A DNA stretch of 64,000 nucleotides from Pararge aegeria. Taxonomy: Eukaryota > Arthropoda > Insecta > Lepidoptera > Nymphalidae. Below, piece after piece: positions 49,141 to 60,115 of this stretch. Positions within the stretch are counted from its first letter, which is position 1. Every line of letters starts with the position of its first letter. The position numbers and the translations under genes are program-made. The stretch lies in assembly GCF_905163445.1 (NCBI RefSeq), contig NC_053191.1, forward strand, positions 1,550,001 to 1,614,000. Direction: 5' to 3'. A model generated the notes under the pieces. The model made no database searches. It was given only the letters and a program-made list of their open reading frames with translations, and was not told the DNA's origin.

Positions 49141-49177
49141 TATGGAAGCAAATTCAAATTCAAAATTCATTTATTTA

Positions 49178-49432
49178 TATAAATAAATATACTACGACAA
49201 TACACACATCGTCATCTAGCCCCAAGGCAAGCGTAGCTTGTGTTATGGGTACTACGATAGCTGTTGAATATTTTTATGAATATAATACACATGAATACTT
49301 ATAGTATACAGATACTGAAAAACAATCGTGCTAATCACACAAACATTTTCCAGTTGTGGGAATCGAACCCACGGCCTAGGTCTTAGAAAGCAGGGTCGCG
49401 GCCAACTGCGCCAGTCCGCAGTCGGCCGACGA
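49178..49432 (-). mobile_element. SINE family S1 copy
   Basis: Full length, preceded by a short CAAATTCAAAATTC tail scrap of the LINE B type. Confidence 0.85.
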
Positions 49433-49988
49433 CTGGCGGTTATGATCAGATTACATTGAAACAACATCATCAGAGACGATGGCGTCAGGTAAAGTTTAAA
49501 ACTACGTTCCAGCCGCCACGCCCACCTCCGAAACTTAAGCTATGATTATATTATTATTCATACAAATAAAGTATACAATTATATTGTGCAGCATTCAAGA
49601 AACATAATAGTTGTTGCGTGTGTATGTGTGCAAGCAGACATGTACTTTCTATACCGATCTGTCAAATAGTTCCCGTGGTAAGATTAAAAATTGTTAACGA
49701 GCGAAGCTTTGGATCCAATTTTGAAGACCACGCAGACGAAGTAGCGGGCAGAAGCAAGTATTTTTATAAAACTCTGTAATATAGGTTCGTCTCGTCCGGC
49801 CTCTTATTTTTCCTATATTTGCGTATGCAGCTGAGACGCGGACCATTATCAATCAATATAATATTTCATTCAGATGATAGATTTAATTTTCTAGCGCTAT
49901 CCGAATCTACAGGGAAGAGAATAGGAAAATAATAAAAATGCCAAATTCAATCTGTACTCCGGAGATTTTGGATTAAATTTATTAAATA

Positions 49989-50247
49989 CTAGATGTGCCC
50001 TGCGGCTTCGCCCGCGTTATTTTGGGAGGCAGCGTACTGCAACATAGTCAGACCTATAGTCATATTTGAGATTTTTCATAACCATTTTTATATCTACGTA
50101 ATTTTTTTTTCATTGAAAAATATACTATGTTATTTCTAATACCTCCAACAATATGTATAAAAAGTTTCATGAAGATCGGTTCAGTAGTTTTCGCGTGAAA
50201 GCGTAACAAATAAACTTACATTCACATTTATAATATTAGTAGGGAAG
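49989..50247 (-). mobile_element. Lep1-like Helitron copy
   Basis: Starts on plus as CTAGATGTGCCCTGCGGCTT and ends ATAATATTAGTAGGG, again next to an AGGGATAG-type repeat (50250-50262). Confidence 0.72.
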
Positions 50248-50624
50248 TAGGAATAGGGATAGAGATTATATTTTTTGTCAAATTAAGTTTACACGACGTT
50301 TTGTCAATGCTATGTGCACTTGTAATTGACGTGCATATAAGTCCATGTTTCTGTGTGTGTAATATGTTTACAGTGTAATATGCATGTTGTTTGTGCTCTT
50401 AATAAATAAATTATAAACTTTCGGTGCGAAGTAAATATCACAAATAACTCTTAGATTACTGGTTTAGTTACGGGTGTGGGATATCGAAGTTCGATCGATC
50501 GATTCCCTCAATCTTAATAGACTTGAACCTACTACTAATTGTTTGAGACGTTAAAATTTGGATAATAGGTTACTTATTACGGTTTACACATCTAGTTTGA
50601 AATGTTAGTCCCGGAACGATGAGA

Positions 50625-50900
50625 TAAAGGTTAAGGTTTTAATGACAAGGTTGCTTGGAAGCATCCGGCTCCGCTTTCAGCTCTCACAAGATAGAAAAAT
50701 GAATGTTAAAATACAAAATGTAAATTGTTGATGTTGGAAAAGAGCAACTGCTGAGTTTCTTGCCGGCTTCTTCTCGGTAGAATCTGCCTTCCGAACCGGT
50801 GGTAGAATCACTACAAACAGACAGACTTGACGTTTCAAAAGTGCTTATATTAGGCCTACTTGAAATAAATGAATTTTGAATTTTGAATTTGAATTTGAAA
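50625..50900 (+). mobile_element. LINE B-family 3' tail, plus strand
   Basis: 3' UTR only, ending in (TTTGAA)n-like repeats at 50868-50898. It mirrors the tail of LINE B across ~145 bp. Confidence 0.8.
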
Positions 50901-51042
50901 AGAAAAAATGCAGGCCCATAACCAATCTTGACTGCATCATAACTTAACATCAATTTAGTTTGCAGGCGAGGTCTAACTTGAAATATAAAAAAAAAGGATT
51001 TTAGTACACAACTCCTTCTGTAGTGGAAGAAAAGGGTTACAC

Positions 51043-53893
51043 CGTTCAAAATTCAAAAAAAACAAAATTCAAAATTCATTTATTTCAAGTAGGCCTAATA
51101 CAAGCACTTTTGAAACGTCAAGTCTGTCCGTGTGTAGTGACTCTACCACCGGTTCGGAAGGCAGATTCTACCGAGAAGAAGCCGGCAAGAAACTCAGCAG
51201 TTGCTCTTTTCCAACATCAAAAATTTACATTTTATATTTTAACATTCATTTTTCTATATTGTGAGAGATGAAAGCGGAGCCGGATGCTTCCAAGCAACCT
51301 TGTCATTAAGAAACTCATCAATTGTATAATAACCTCGCTGTAATAAATGTGTTTTAACACATTCTTTAAACTTATGCATTGGTAGGTCCAAAATTACCTT
51401 AGGAATCATATTATAAAAGCAAATGACTTCTGCACCTTTCGCAGACGATATGCAGATGTCACTAATTTATGACCATTTCTTGTAAGTCGACTGTTTATAT
51501 CCACTTTTTGTTTATAAAGACTAATATGTTGTCTTACAAATACTATATTGTTATAAATGTATTGTGAGGCTACCGTAAGTATACCAATTTTTTTAAATTT
51601 TTCACGGAGGGATTCACGTGATTTAAGTTTATATATTGACCGTACAGCTCTTTTCTGCAATATGAATATAGTTTCAATATCAGCAGCTTTGCCCCATAAT
51701 AAGATCCCGTAAGACATCACACTATGAAAGTACGCGAAGTAAACAAGTCTTGCTGTTTCTACGTCAGTAATCTGTCTAATTTTCCCGACGGCGTAGGCAG
51801 CCGAGCTTAGTTTACCTGCTAGTGTATCTATATGGGTACCCCACTGAAGCTTACAATCCAAGGTCATGCCCAGAAAAACTGTGGAATCTTCCATTTTTAG
51901 TGATTCTCCATTTATTATTATATTTTTATTAACTTTCTTTACATTTGGTTAAATAAAATTCCACACACTTAGTTTTTTTTGCATTTAAAATTAAATTATT
52001 GACAGTAAACCAGTGCGACACATACGACATAGCACGGCTTACATCGTCAGAGTTGTCTCTACCTCTATCAGTTTTAAAAATTAGAGATGTATCATCAGCA
52101 AACAGTACAATGTCACAGGTTTCACTGACATGGTGTGGTAGATCATTTATATACACCAAAAATAGAAAGGGACCCAAGATTGAACCCTGTGGGACACCCA
52201 TTGACGTAGCCGACCCCTGCGACTTAATGTCTTTTATGCAAACCCTTTAGGTTCTGTCACTGAGATAAGAGGCAACCAAATTTAGTGCAACGTTTTTGAT
52301 ACCATAATGGGCTAGTTTAAGAAGCAAGGTTTTATGATCAACACAATCGAATGCTTTGGATAGATCACAAAAAACACCAATGGCATTCTGCGAACGTTCG
52401 CAGCCATCGTACACATGTTTTAAAAGTTTAGCGCCTGCATCCGTGGTGCTACGACCTTTAGTAAAACCGTACAGCTCCGGATGTAGTAAGTTATTTACAT
52501 TGAAGTGATTCAAAAGTTGATTTAATAAAAATTTTTCAAAGACCTTACTAAGAGCTGGTAAGATTTAAATGGGTCTGTAATTGTTAATGTCGTTTTTATT
52601 GCCAGATTTAAATAGAGGTATAAGTTTACTATGATTCATTAAATTTGGAAAAGTACCTCTATCAACACATTCATTAAAAAGTATGGCTAAGTAAGGGGCA
52701 ATAACGTCTATAATGTTAGATATTACCATTACAGACATACCCCATAAATCACCGGTTTTTTTCTGTTTCAACAACTTAAAATTCTTTATTATATCATATG
52801 CAGATATATGTTTAAAATTAAATAAAACGTTGCACTCATTAACGTTGTTCCTCAATAAACTCTGAGCTGCAGTAGGTGAAGAATTAAGTGAATCAGTCAA
52901 CAAAATAGGAACACTCTGAAAAAAGTTTTCAAAGGTACTTGCAACCTCACTGTCAGCGGTAACTTTATTATCATTAATAATTAATTCAAAGTTTACGTTG
53001 CGAGATTTAGCTTTCCCAGTTTCATTATTAAAAATTTTCCAGGTTGTTTGTACTTTGTTATCCGATTTTATGATTTGATCCTTAAAGTATAGCGACTTAG
53101 CATGAAAGCAAACGTTCTTAAACGTTTTAGAGTACATTTTTACGTGTTGTAGGAAAGCTGGAGTATGGTTATATTGTTTTTCACTATAGAGCTCATACAA
53201 ATTATCTCTACTTTTGTATATGCCAATAGTTGCCCAATCGCTAAACTTTATTTTTTTATTGAAATCTATATGTTTGAAATTGAATATTTTGTTAAATTCA
53301 TTTTCTATAATATTAAAGAGCGTACCATAAATGCTGTCAGGATGACCGTTCTTAAAGACAAGGGCAGGAATTTTGGATGATATTTCACCTTTGAATCGCG
53401 TCAATTTGCTCTTAGTTATCGGCCTACACTTGACGATATGTTCATCTTTGTTTATATTATTCAAAACAGTAATTTGTTGGCCACAATGATCTGATCTTAA
53501 GTTGGTTATTATCGATTTACCTAAGATATCACAGTTGAGAAAAATATTATCTAAACATGATGCTGAGGTTGCTGTGATTCTAGTAGGTTCACTAAAAGCA
53601 TAATTTAAATTAAAACATTTAAATAAGTTTAGCAACCTAGTCGTAGTTGCATTACTAAGTAAAATATCAACATTAAAATCCCCGCATACTATTGCTATTT
53701 GTGGATACAGACAATCGCTTAAGCACATCTTCCATTACATCACATTACATACAAGGCTAAAATCACCTGAGGGGGGACGATATACACACACTATTATAAA
53801 TCGCTCCAGCTCCACACAAGATAGTTCTACAGTGCGTTCAACAGAAAGACTAACTATGTCTTTTCGCTCCTTACAAGTTATATTATTGTTCTA
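51043..53893 (-). mobile_element. LINE B: 5'-truncated CR1/Jockey-like retrotransposon
   Basis: About 2.85 kb. The 3' UTR (51043-51400) carries the signature GAGTTTCTTGCCGGCTTCTT and a terminal TTGAATTTTGAA-type repeat. The 5' break at ~53893 abuts a SINE fragment. Its 3' end faces a second tail of the same family at 50625-50900. Confidence 0.85.
51406..53893 (-). pseudogene. LINE B: broken endonuclease-reverse transcriptase ORF
   Basis: Minus-strand pieces in different frames: 53893-53728 (endonuclease end, VYRPPSGDFS), 53728-52565 (IVCGDFNVDIL, then SDHCGQQ and NYRPI), 52513-52247 (YGFTKGRSTTDA, then FCDLSKAFDCVDH), 52201-51929 (MGVPQGSILGPFLFLVYIND and LFADDTSLI) and 51894-51406 (C-terminal domain, FLGMTLDCKLQWGTHI). 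Motifs fit a CR1/Jockey-type element. At least three frame breaks and missing endonuclease N-terminus and ORF1 make it a dead 5'-truncated copy. The YxDD box reads FADD, which is normal for this group. Confidence 0.9.
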
Positions 53894-53895
53894 TA

Positions 53896-54027
53896 ACATG
53901 ACTGTTTTCAGTGTCTGGGTGTTCATCTGTACATAATAAGTATTTATGTATATCATTCATTAAAAAATATTCATCAGTCAACTTAGTATCCATAAAACAA
54001 GCTACGCTTACTTTGGGGCTAGAATAA
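53896..54027 (+). mobile_element. SINE family S1 copy, body only
   Basis: Starts at ATGACTGTTTTCAGTGTCTG; headless, and placed exactly at the truncated 5' end of LINE B. Confidence 0.75.
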
Positions 54028-54474
54028 ATATATACTACGGAAATACACACATCGTATATGTAGGTAAAGCAAATGCTATTGTTTAAAGCGGGAAAAAGTT
54101 GTTTATATTAAGGGTTATATTAAAGCCACGCCTGAAGTTCAGGCGTATTACGGGTCTCGGCCCACCATAGGGTTTAGCCCGGAGTACGCCACGCTGGTCC
54201 AATGCGGATTTTTTTATAATATTTATACTTACAAACAAATGCGTACCTCACAAATTATATTGGTGTGTATGTAATAAATGTATGTAATGGTGCCATTTAA
54301 AATCTACTGTCCCTGATTTAGGTAAAAACCTGTATTACAGGCGACAGTGCTCTCCTTAAATTGTTGTGTCCGATGATTGAGTGTATGATTGTGCGTGTGT
54401 GAGTTTGCGTCGCGTAGGTAATTGTACTCGCGTATATGTTTGCTTATACAAGATAATTATTATATTAAATTATA

Positions 54475-54637
54475 TCTTTATATATATAATTCTTCTGTGC
54501 GTGTGTATGTCACTGAACTCCTCCTAAACGGCTGGACCGATTTGAATGAATTTTTTTGTATGCGTTTGGGTGGCATCCTGGATGGTTTAGATTCACAAAT
54601 CAGCCCGAAAGATGGCGCTGCAGTCGGTATCTAGTAT
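54475..54637 (+). mobile_element. Helitron-like element, third type
   Basis: Close relative of 17035-17192, with the same CACTGAACTCCTCCTAAACG start. Confidence 0.6.
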
Positions 54638-54654
54638 ACATATATAAATTTGTT

Positions 54655-54857
54655 TGTTTTGGATTGTTGGACACTCTAAATGCCTTTGAGAACATTATGT
54701 AGAACTCTCAGGCATGCAGATTTTCTCACGATGTTTTCCTTCACCGTCGAAGCAAGTGATATTTTTAATTACTGAAAACGCACATAACTTAGAAAAATTA
54801 AGAGGTTCGTGCTGGGATTCGAACTCGGCACCTCGAAAGTGAAGTCGAGCTCCGGTA
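54655..54857 (-). mobile_element. SINE family S2 copy, tail truncated
   Basis: Head and mid body only (TTCGAACTCGGCACCTCGAA on plus). Confidence 0.75.
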
Positions 54858-54869
54858 ATGTATAGATAA

Positions 54870-55400
54870 TAATAATATGGGTCTGAAATTGCAACGGAAT
54901 GTCTAAGATAATTGAAACACATAAGGTTTTAAAGTACCTAAATAAAAGCTTGTTTACTCAAGACAGGCAAGGCCAGGCAGGCAGTCAAACATCATCGACA
55001 TATTATTTCTTAAGATCTATGCACATCACTAAAGTGAATAGTAAATATTTTTGGAAATCTAAATAAAGATACCTATAACTAATTATACAATTATTTCAAA
55101 AAGACGCAGGTAATTAGCATTAATGTTACACATAAACGAAAGGAAATTTCATCAAAGGTTAAAAATAAATAACGAAGAATTTGCGTAACTTACGAATAAA
55201 TTTCACTTGTATCACTTTTCCGACAATTATAAACTTTAAGATTTTATATGAACTATAACGTCTGTCATACGTAGATTAATTAACTGCGTGTTTTACAATT
55301 ATTTACATTTAAGTGAATCGAGAAATAATATAAACATAACCTAAACACATCACTATCACAACCTGTCAAATAAGTACTGAATTAAAATGAAGGTTGAATG
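54870..55400. other. Intergenic downstream of the candidate divergent gene
   Basis: If the divergent gene is real, its minus-strand 3' UTR would fall here. I see no clear AATAAA signal on that strand close to the stop. Confidence 0.4.
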
Positions 55401-55402
55401 AA

Positions 55403-56153
55403 TTAAACAGCTGATCGTTGTGTACGAATTTCTACCAACATGTACACCACATTTAGGAAAATTCTACCATTAGTAACTTTCACACTGGAAGAAAAAAAAA
55501 AATTCTTAAAGCATAGTCTGTATCAATGACGCTTATGCAAATTGTAACTAAAATCTTTCTTGGTGTTTTTTTGTCTTAGGAGTGTGTTTTAATGATGTTA
55601 ATGTTATTTACACAATCTATTTGACATCAACATTGACAACTTAAAATTTTTTTGCACATTTTGGTTACATTGCACCCACCATATAGTCTTATTCTTACAT
55701 AGTTATTCAAAATACCCGGGTAGGTTGTATAAGTGCTTCTTTTCAGACCCAAGTGCGTTTGAAAACCTCCAATAGCGTTGTTTTTTTTAAGTAGATAAAA
55801 AACTTTCCCGTCACAAAAAGGTATATACGATCCATTTATGAATCACTAGACAAAGTGCAAGCAAGCCTTTCTTAATAATCATAAAACATAACTATATTGG
55901 TAGCATTTAAATAGTAGCAACATTTCAGTGTAATGACAGACGTTATAAGGCTCGATGGACGGTGGTCAATGGATGGCATTAAATCTACTGTCAATAATTG
56001 TCAAGTAATGTCAAATTCAAATTTCAAAATGTTAACTTACCTATTTTTAAAATTGCTTGCAACTCGATTTGAGAGAAAAGCTCCATAAGTACACCTGCCT
56101 CCAGTGCCTTTTATTTTGTTAAAAAGCCAACACAGTTCTCTATAGTGTTGTGT
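55403..56153 (-). CDS. Candidate divergent two-exon gene upstream of MTFP1 (hypothetical)
   Basis: On the minus strand an open stretch at 56153-56041 ends in a strong donor (AG|GTAAGT). A strong acceptor, a long T tract with TTCCAG, precedes 55484-55403. Splicing them keeps one frame open for about 64 codons: YRELCWLFNKIKGTGG, then a Ser codon formed across the junction, then VTNGRIFLNVVYMLVEI and a TAA at 55403. No in-frame ATG lies in the first exon (a TAG precedes it), so the start would be in an unseen upstream exon. A second frame with an ATG at 56086 (MELFSQIELQAILK) would stop right after the junction. I do not recognise the protein. It may be real but 5'-incomplete, or coincidental. 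Confidence 0.25.
55700..55865 (+). mobile_element. Old LINE C tail remnant
   Basis: Diverged CCGGGTAGGTTGTATAAGTGCTTCTTTTCAGAC segment. It separates the two candidate divergent-gene exons and so would be intronic. Confidence 0.45.
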
Positions 56154-56346
56154 CTATTATAGCAATATAGGCTTAAGCGAAGTATACTTCGGATAACTGT
56201 TACCTAACAATTCGTATCTTAGGAATTGGGATGTTGTTGATCTAGTGCTTATGTAGGTTAATTGTGTGTACGGAAGCTGTGTTATCTATAATGAGATAAA
56301 AAGTCATCAGTCTACCAATTTTATCTCAGTTGCTAACTTCAACGCA
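56154..56346. promoter_or_regulatory. Possible bidirectional promoter between MTFP1 and the candidate divergent gene
   Basis: About 190 bp between the two candidate head-to-head transcripts, free of any repeat I recognise. TCAGT initiator-like motifs lie at 56307-56311 and 56326-56330 on the plus strand. The regulatory reading is inference and depends on the divergent exon being real. Confidence 0.3.
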
Positions 56347-56398
56347 ATGGTTGATAGTGAAAAGGATTTGTTTCGCGACACTTGGGTGCGGTTTATTG
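56347..56398 (+). CDS. MTFP1: MTFP1 exon 1
   Basis: 52 nt encoding MVDSEKDLFRDTWVRFI, donor GTGAGA. The Gly codon splits G|GC with exon 2. Confidence 0.92.
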
Positions 56399-59075
56399 GT
56401 GAGAAATGTATATAACGTTATACGCATACAGATTGAAGAATTAGTTTCAGTGTAGTTCTCTAAATCAATTGCTAAGTGTTAAAAAGCTTTCCAGCCAAAG
56501 GGCTTAAAAAAAATGATTAAAAATTTAACAACAGCAGTTTTGTTGTTCTCTGTGGTCTGATTATAAATATAGTAATAATTAAAATATCCTTATTCAGGGA
56601 TCTTATTATGGAATATACAGGGGTCATTCTTAAGTCAAAACTTTGCACAGTACAAGTACAACAGTCGTAGGTTTAAAGCCTTAAAGTAAAATACACTAAT
56701 CTATAATTAATTTGTTGGCAAATGCTGAGAATGCTATTGATACATAAAAATTATATAATCAGCATACTGTTGAAGCTTAAATCTTAAACAAAGTTCACTC
56801 ACCCCTCATCCCTAATAATATAATGGTCGCTGAATAGATCCATGATTGCAGGCTACTCCAATGAGGTAGGGGAGTCTTTCCGACCAGTGGTTCCAGTCAA
56901 AGTGGTAAGGGCCACCTACGGTGTGGCCTTCGCATATGTGCTGGCTGATACTGTGGACAAGAGTTGGAAGATGTTTAGTGTGAGTGGAATATTTTGTTTC
57001 AATAGAATGTAGTATTTTTCCATTTACCTGTAATTATAATATTACGGGTCTTAGTCATTGTGTGATGTTATTTAGTTAAAATACACAGTCAAATATTTCT
57101 TTATTCAAATAGGCACATTGATGGCTCTTTTGAGTAGCAGTGAGTAGTGATGATGATAACTACATTTGTTAACTTAAAATTGAAGCTTCCTAACGCGAGG
57201 GTTCCAAGCGCCCTAGTCTAAGAAGAAGCCCTCTACAAACTTAGTCAATTTTTCTTTTTGCTATCACCATCTCACATTGTCATTTGAAAATATGTTAGAA
57301 GCAACCTGGTTAGAGCAATAGTTCACACCCTAGATTACATAATCATTTTTACAATTATAGGATTTTTCTATAAGCTTTCGCTTAATACAAACTTTGAACA
57401 TTTTAGAGACATCCTGATGATAGTCTATAATCTTCCTAAATAGTTTATTTTGAGATTGACAAAGGAAACAAATTGTAATATAATAGCAGGGAATAGTAAT
57501 TCTTGAGATGAAAAATAATAGCTTCTGACAATGCCTTAAACTTAATGCACTAACTTAATTTCTTTAATCTGTATATTTTTAATGGATATCCATCTTAAAC
57601 TTTCTGTTGCAGATTTTTTTTGTTGTTTTTTTGCAGAAAGGAGGGGGGCCAAAGAAAGTTTTTGTTGAGACAGGTGATGCATTAGTGTGGCAGACGTTGG
57701 CATCTGTAGCTATACCCGGTCTTGTTATAAACAGGTATCTGCTTTTATTTATTTTGAACTACCACTATTATAGAAACTAGTTACTCAAACTTATAATAAT
57801 TTAGTATCAAGTAATTGTAATATTGTCGTCTTTAACAAAAGGACAAATATTTTTATAAATTATAGCTGTTTATATTTTATTTTTTAAGTGTTTATTTTCT
57901 GTTTTAACTTTAATTTTATTTTTACTTTTTGTTCGTTTTAATTCCAAGCTGTGTACACATACTTTGGGTTGTAGCTTAGAACAAAACTTGTTATTACTTA
58001 TATTAAGATGTATCTTTAGTTATTATCTGTTTAGTGTAACCTTATAACAATAAATAAATAAATAAAAACTATTTCAAAAGCCTTGAAGCAAAAAAATAAT
58101 AGATTGCCTTTGTAACAGACTTTTTAATGAGTATAGGCTTTTATAATATGACTCCCACGGTAATTGTGGACCTACTTATGTAGGGTTAAGTTACTAGATT
58201 GATTTATTTCTTAAAGATAAGGCTGCTTGAAAGCAGGCCGCTCCGCTCTTATCTCTCACAAGTTGGGAAACTTTAAATATTTTAAACAGTAAAATGATGT
58301 CGAAAAAGAGCATTCTGCAGAATTTCTTTAGCCCTTCTCTGTAGAATCGGCCTTCCGAACTTGTAGTAGAGTCACCACAAACAGACTGACTTGGCGTTTC
58401 AAAAGTGCTTATAAACTAGGCCTACTTGAAATAAATGAATTTTGAATTTCAATGCAATAAAATTGATTGACCAGTGCATTTGAAGTGGCGTTTTTAATAG
58501 ACATAATACAAAACCAAAACCAAAAATTTGACCACTTGTCGACACTTGTACTTTGATATATTGATTTATTGATTAAATATAAGTCCGTTTAATAAATAAA
58601 TATATGTGTGGATTTTTATAGCTATTTCTTTGCTCTGCAGAATTGCTATTTTTTATTTGAAGGTGCATATATCTATATTGGGTATTGGGTTTTTGTTATT
58701 AATCAAATCTGGAGTTAGAAAATTGGTGGTGCATTGCTTGCATTGGAGAGCCCATTACGGGTAGTTTACACAGAACGGTAAAATGTCTGGTTCCATTGAA
58801 AATATGTCTGAACTGATGAGCTTGCAGTCAAGGTCTAACTTGTAGTGAAACAAAGAAAAAAATAAAGCCATGTATAATTCAATTTTTTTTATTGCAGGAT
58901 ATGCCATTATACACAGAAGTATCTAGCGAAGAAAGTGCCAAAAATTGCGCCTGCACCGAGAAAAATAGCGGCAGTTGCGGTCGGACTAGCTTCCATACCG
59001 CTCATAGTGTATCCCATAGACAAGGGGGTCACACTCCTGATGAACGCAACTTATAGAAAATGGTTCCATACGTAA
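56347..59075 (+). CDS. MTFP1: Mitochondrial fission process protein 1 (MTP18/MTFP1), complete four-exon gene
   Basis: Small inner-mitochondrial-membrane protein of the MTP18 family, known in animals for promoting mitochondrial division and inner-membrane organisation. Four exons (56347-56398, 56852-56979, 57637-57734, 58898-59075) join in frame to 151 codons plus TAA; human MTFP1 is 166 residues. Diagnostic blocks are GYSNEVGESFRP (18-29), YVLADTVDKSWK (39-50), ALVWQTLASVAIPGLVIN (~74-92) and IPLIVYPIDKGV (~126-137). These match the family's NEVGEAFR, LADAIDK, WQALASVAIPG and HPIDRSVD motifs. Introns 2 and 3 carry LINE tails. A MITE begins about 60 bp past the stop, so the 3' UTR either includes it or is very short. 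The plus-strand start context has two TCAGT initiator-like motifs 16-40 bp upstream of the ATG. Identity is firm. Confidence 0.95.
56852..56979 (+). CDS. MTFP1: MTFP1 exon 2
   Basis: 128 nt from ATTGCAG to GTGAGT, with NEVGESFRPVVPVKVVRATY and the first hydrophobic segment. Ends in phase 0 after MFS. Confidence 0.95.
57090..57440 (-). mobile_element. LINE C 3' tail in MTFP1 intron 2
   Basis: Antisense to MTFP1. Starts at the CAAATATTTCTTTATTCAAATAGGCAC terminus and reaches the degraded polyprotein end. Confidence 0.75.
57637..57734 (+). CDS. MTFP1: MTFP1 exon 3
   Basis: 98 nt after a T-rich tract and TTGCAG, with donor GTATCT. It encodes the glycine-rich KGGGPKKVFVETGDALVW stretch and the second hydrophobic segment. 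Confidence 0.95.
58205..58452 (+). mobile_element. LINE B-family 3' tail in MTFP1 intron 3
   Basis: Diverged copy with the CTACTTGAAATAAATGAATTTTGAA end, in the same direction as MTFP1. Confidence 0.75.
58898..59075 (+). CDS. MTFP1: MTFP1 exon 4 and stop
   Basis: 178 nt after ATTGCAG, completing AG|G (Arg). It encodes the third hydrophobic stretch and a short tail ending YRKWFHT before TAA. Confidence 0.95.
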
Positions 59076-59134
59076 CGATGGCTTTTCCACCCCGGCTTCA
59101 CTTAAGTGGCCTTAAGTTACTATTTACAAGTATA

Positions 59135-59530
59135 TACAACGTCTAAAAGAATAATGAAATAATATTGAAGGGTGTATGAGTATATTTCATAAGGAATCAC
59201 CCTGTAAAAATATTAAATTCAAAAAAGGATATCTATTTTTCCATACAAACTAATTCAAAACATTCTAGGTGTTTACTTATGACAACCCTATTGAAGATAA
59301 AAGATCGACAAGTGCATAGAACCTACGCTACGCGACGCGTACCTAGTAAAGTGACAGGATTCACTTGATGTTACTTTTGCATGTGATGATAGGGCTGTGT
59401 CTGATTTATTTTACTAAAAACTATGGCAATGGCTCAAAAACTTCGGTTTCACAGATAAGTGTCAGAGACAGTAAATAATGTACCTCTAAAGCCTCTGAAG
59501 TATTATATCGGTTTTCATTTACACGTTGTA
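59135..59530. mobile_element. MITE family M1 copy downstream of MTFP1
   Basis: Left end TACAACGTCTAA, right end TTACACGTTGTA, 396 bp. Starts 60 bp after the MTFP1 stop. Confidence 0.83.
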
Positions 59531-59732
59531 TATCGCCCGCGCACATAAAGAATAGATCTATAACAAAATATTTGTATATCTCTTCTCTTCTATCGTACAA
59601 AGAGATTTTATAAATCTCATAGCGGTTACCAGCGTTCTTGTTCCGTGTTTATTACAGTTTTTTACAAATCCCGTGGGAGTCATATATTTTCCTGGGTTAA
59701 AAGTATTAGTAACGTTACTCTCTAAGAAGCCT

Positions 59733-59978
59733 TTCTAAGTTATGTGCGTTGTAAGTAATTAAAATATCACTTTCTCCAACGGTGAAGGAAAACAGTGAGG
59801 AAACTTGCATGCCTGAGAGTTCTACATAATGTTCTCAAAGGTGTGTGGAGTCCACCAATCCGTACTAGGCTAGCGTGGTGGACTAAGGCCTTAACCCCTT
59901 CTCATTGTGGGAGGAGACCCGTGCTCTGTAGTGGGCCGGTAATGTGTTGATGTGTTGTGATGATGATGATGTAACTCT
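59733..59978 (+). mobile_element. SINE family S2 copy, headless, inside a Helitron-like remnant
   Basis: Splits an older element whose halves lie at 59625-59732 and 59980-60115; ends (GATGAT)n. Confidence 0.78.
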
Positions 59979-60115
59979 CCAACGTTTTAACAAACTCTAT
60001 GCCAAATATCTCTATATAGAAATAATATAACATATACATATTTATATATAGTTGATTGGTTTAGGGCTTGAAGGAAGTACAAACAAACATACAAACACAT
60101 TTCGTACATTTAATA

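Noticed and set aside
50684..51271. Two overlapping ORFs of 121 and 82 codons on opposite strands
   Set aside because: They are the inverted LINE B-family tails read on both strands, which explains their shared peptide.
56041..56086. Peptide starting MELFSQIELQAILK as the divergent gene product
   Set aside because: In that frame the joined transcript stops at once after the splice junction; the other frame stays open, so this start is less likely.
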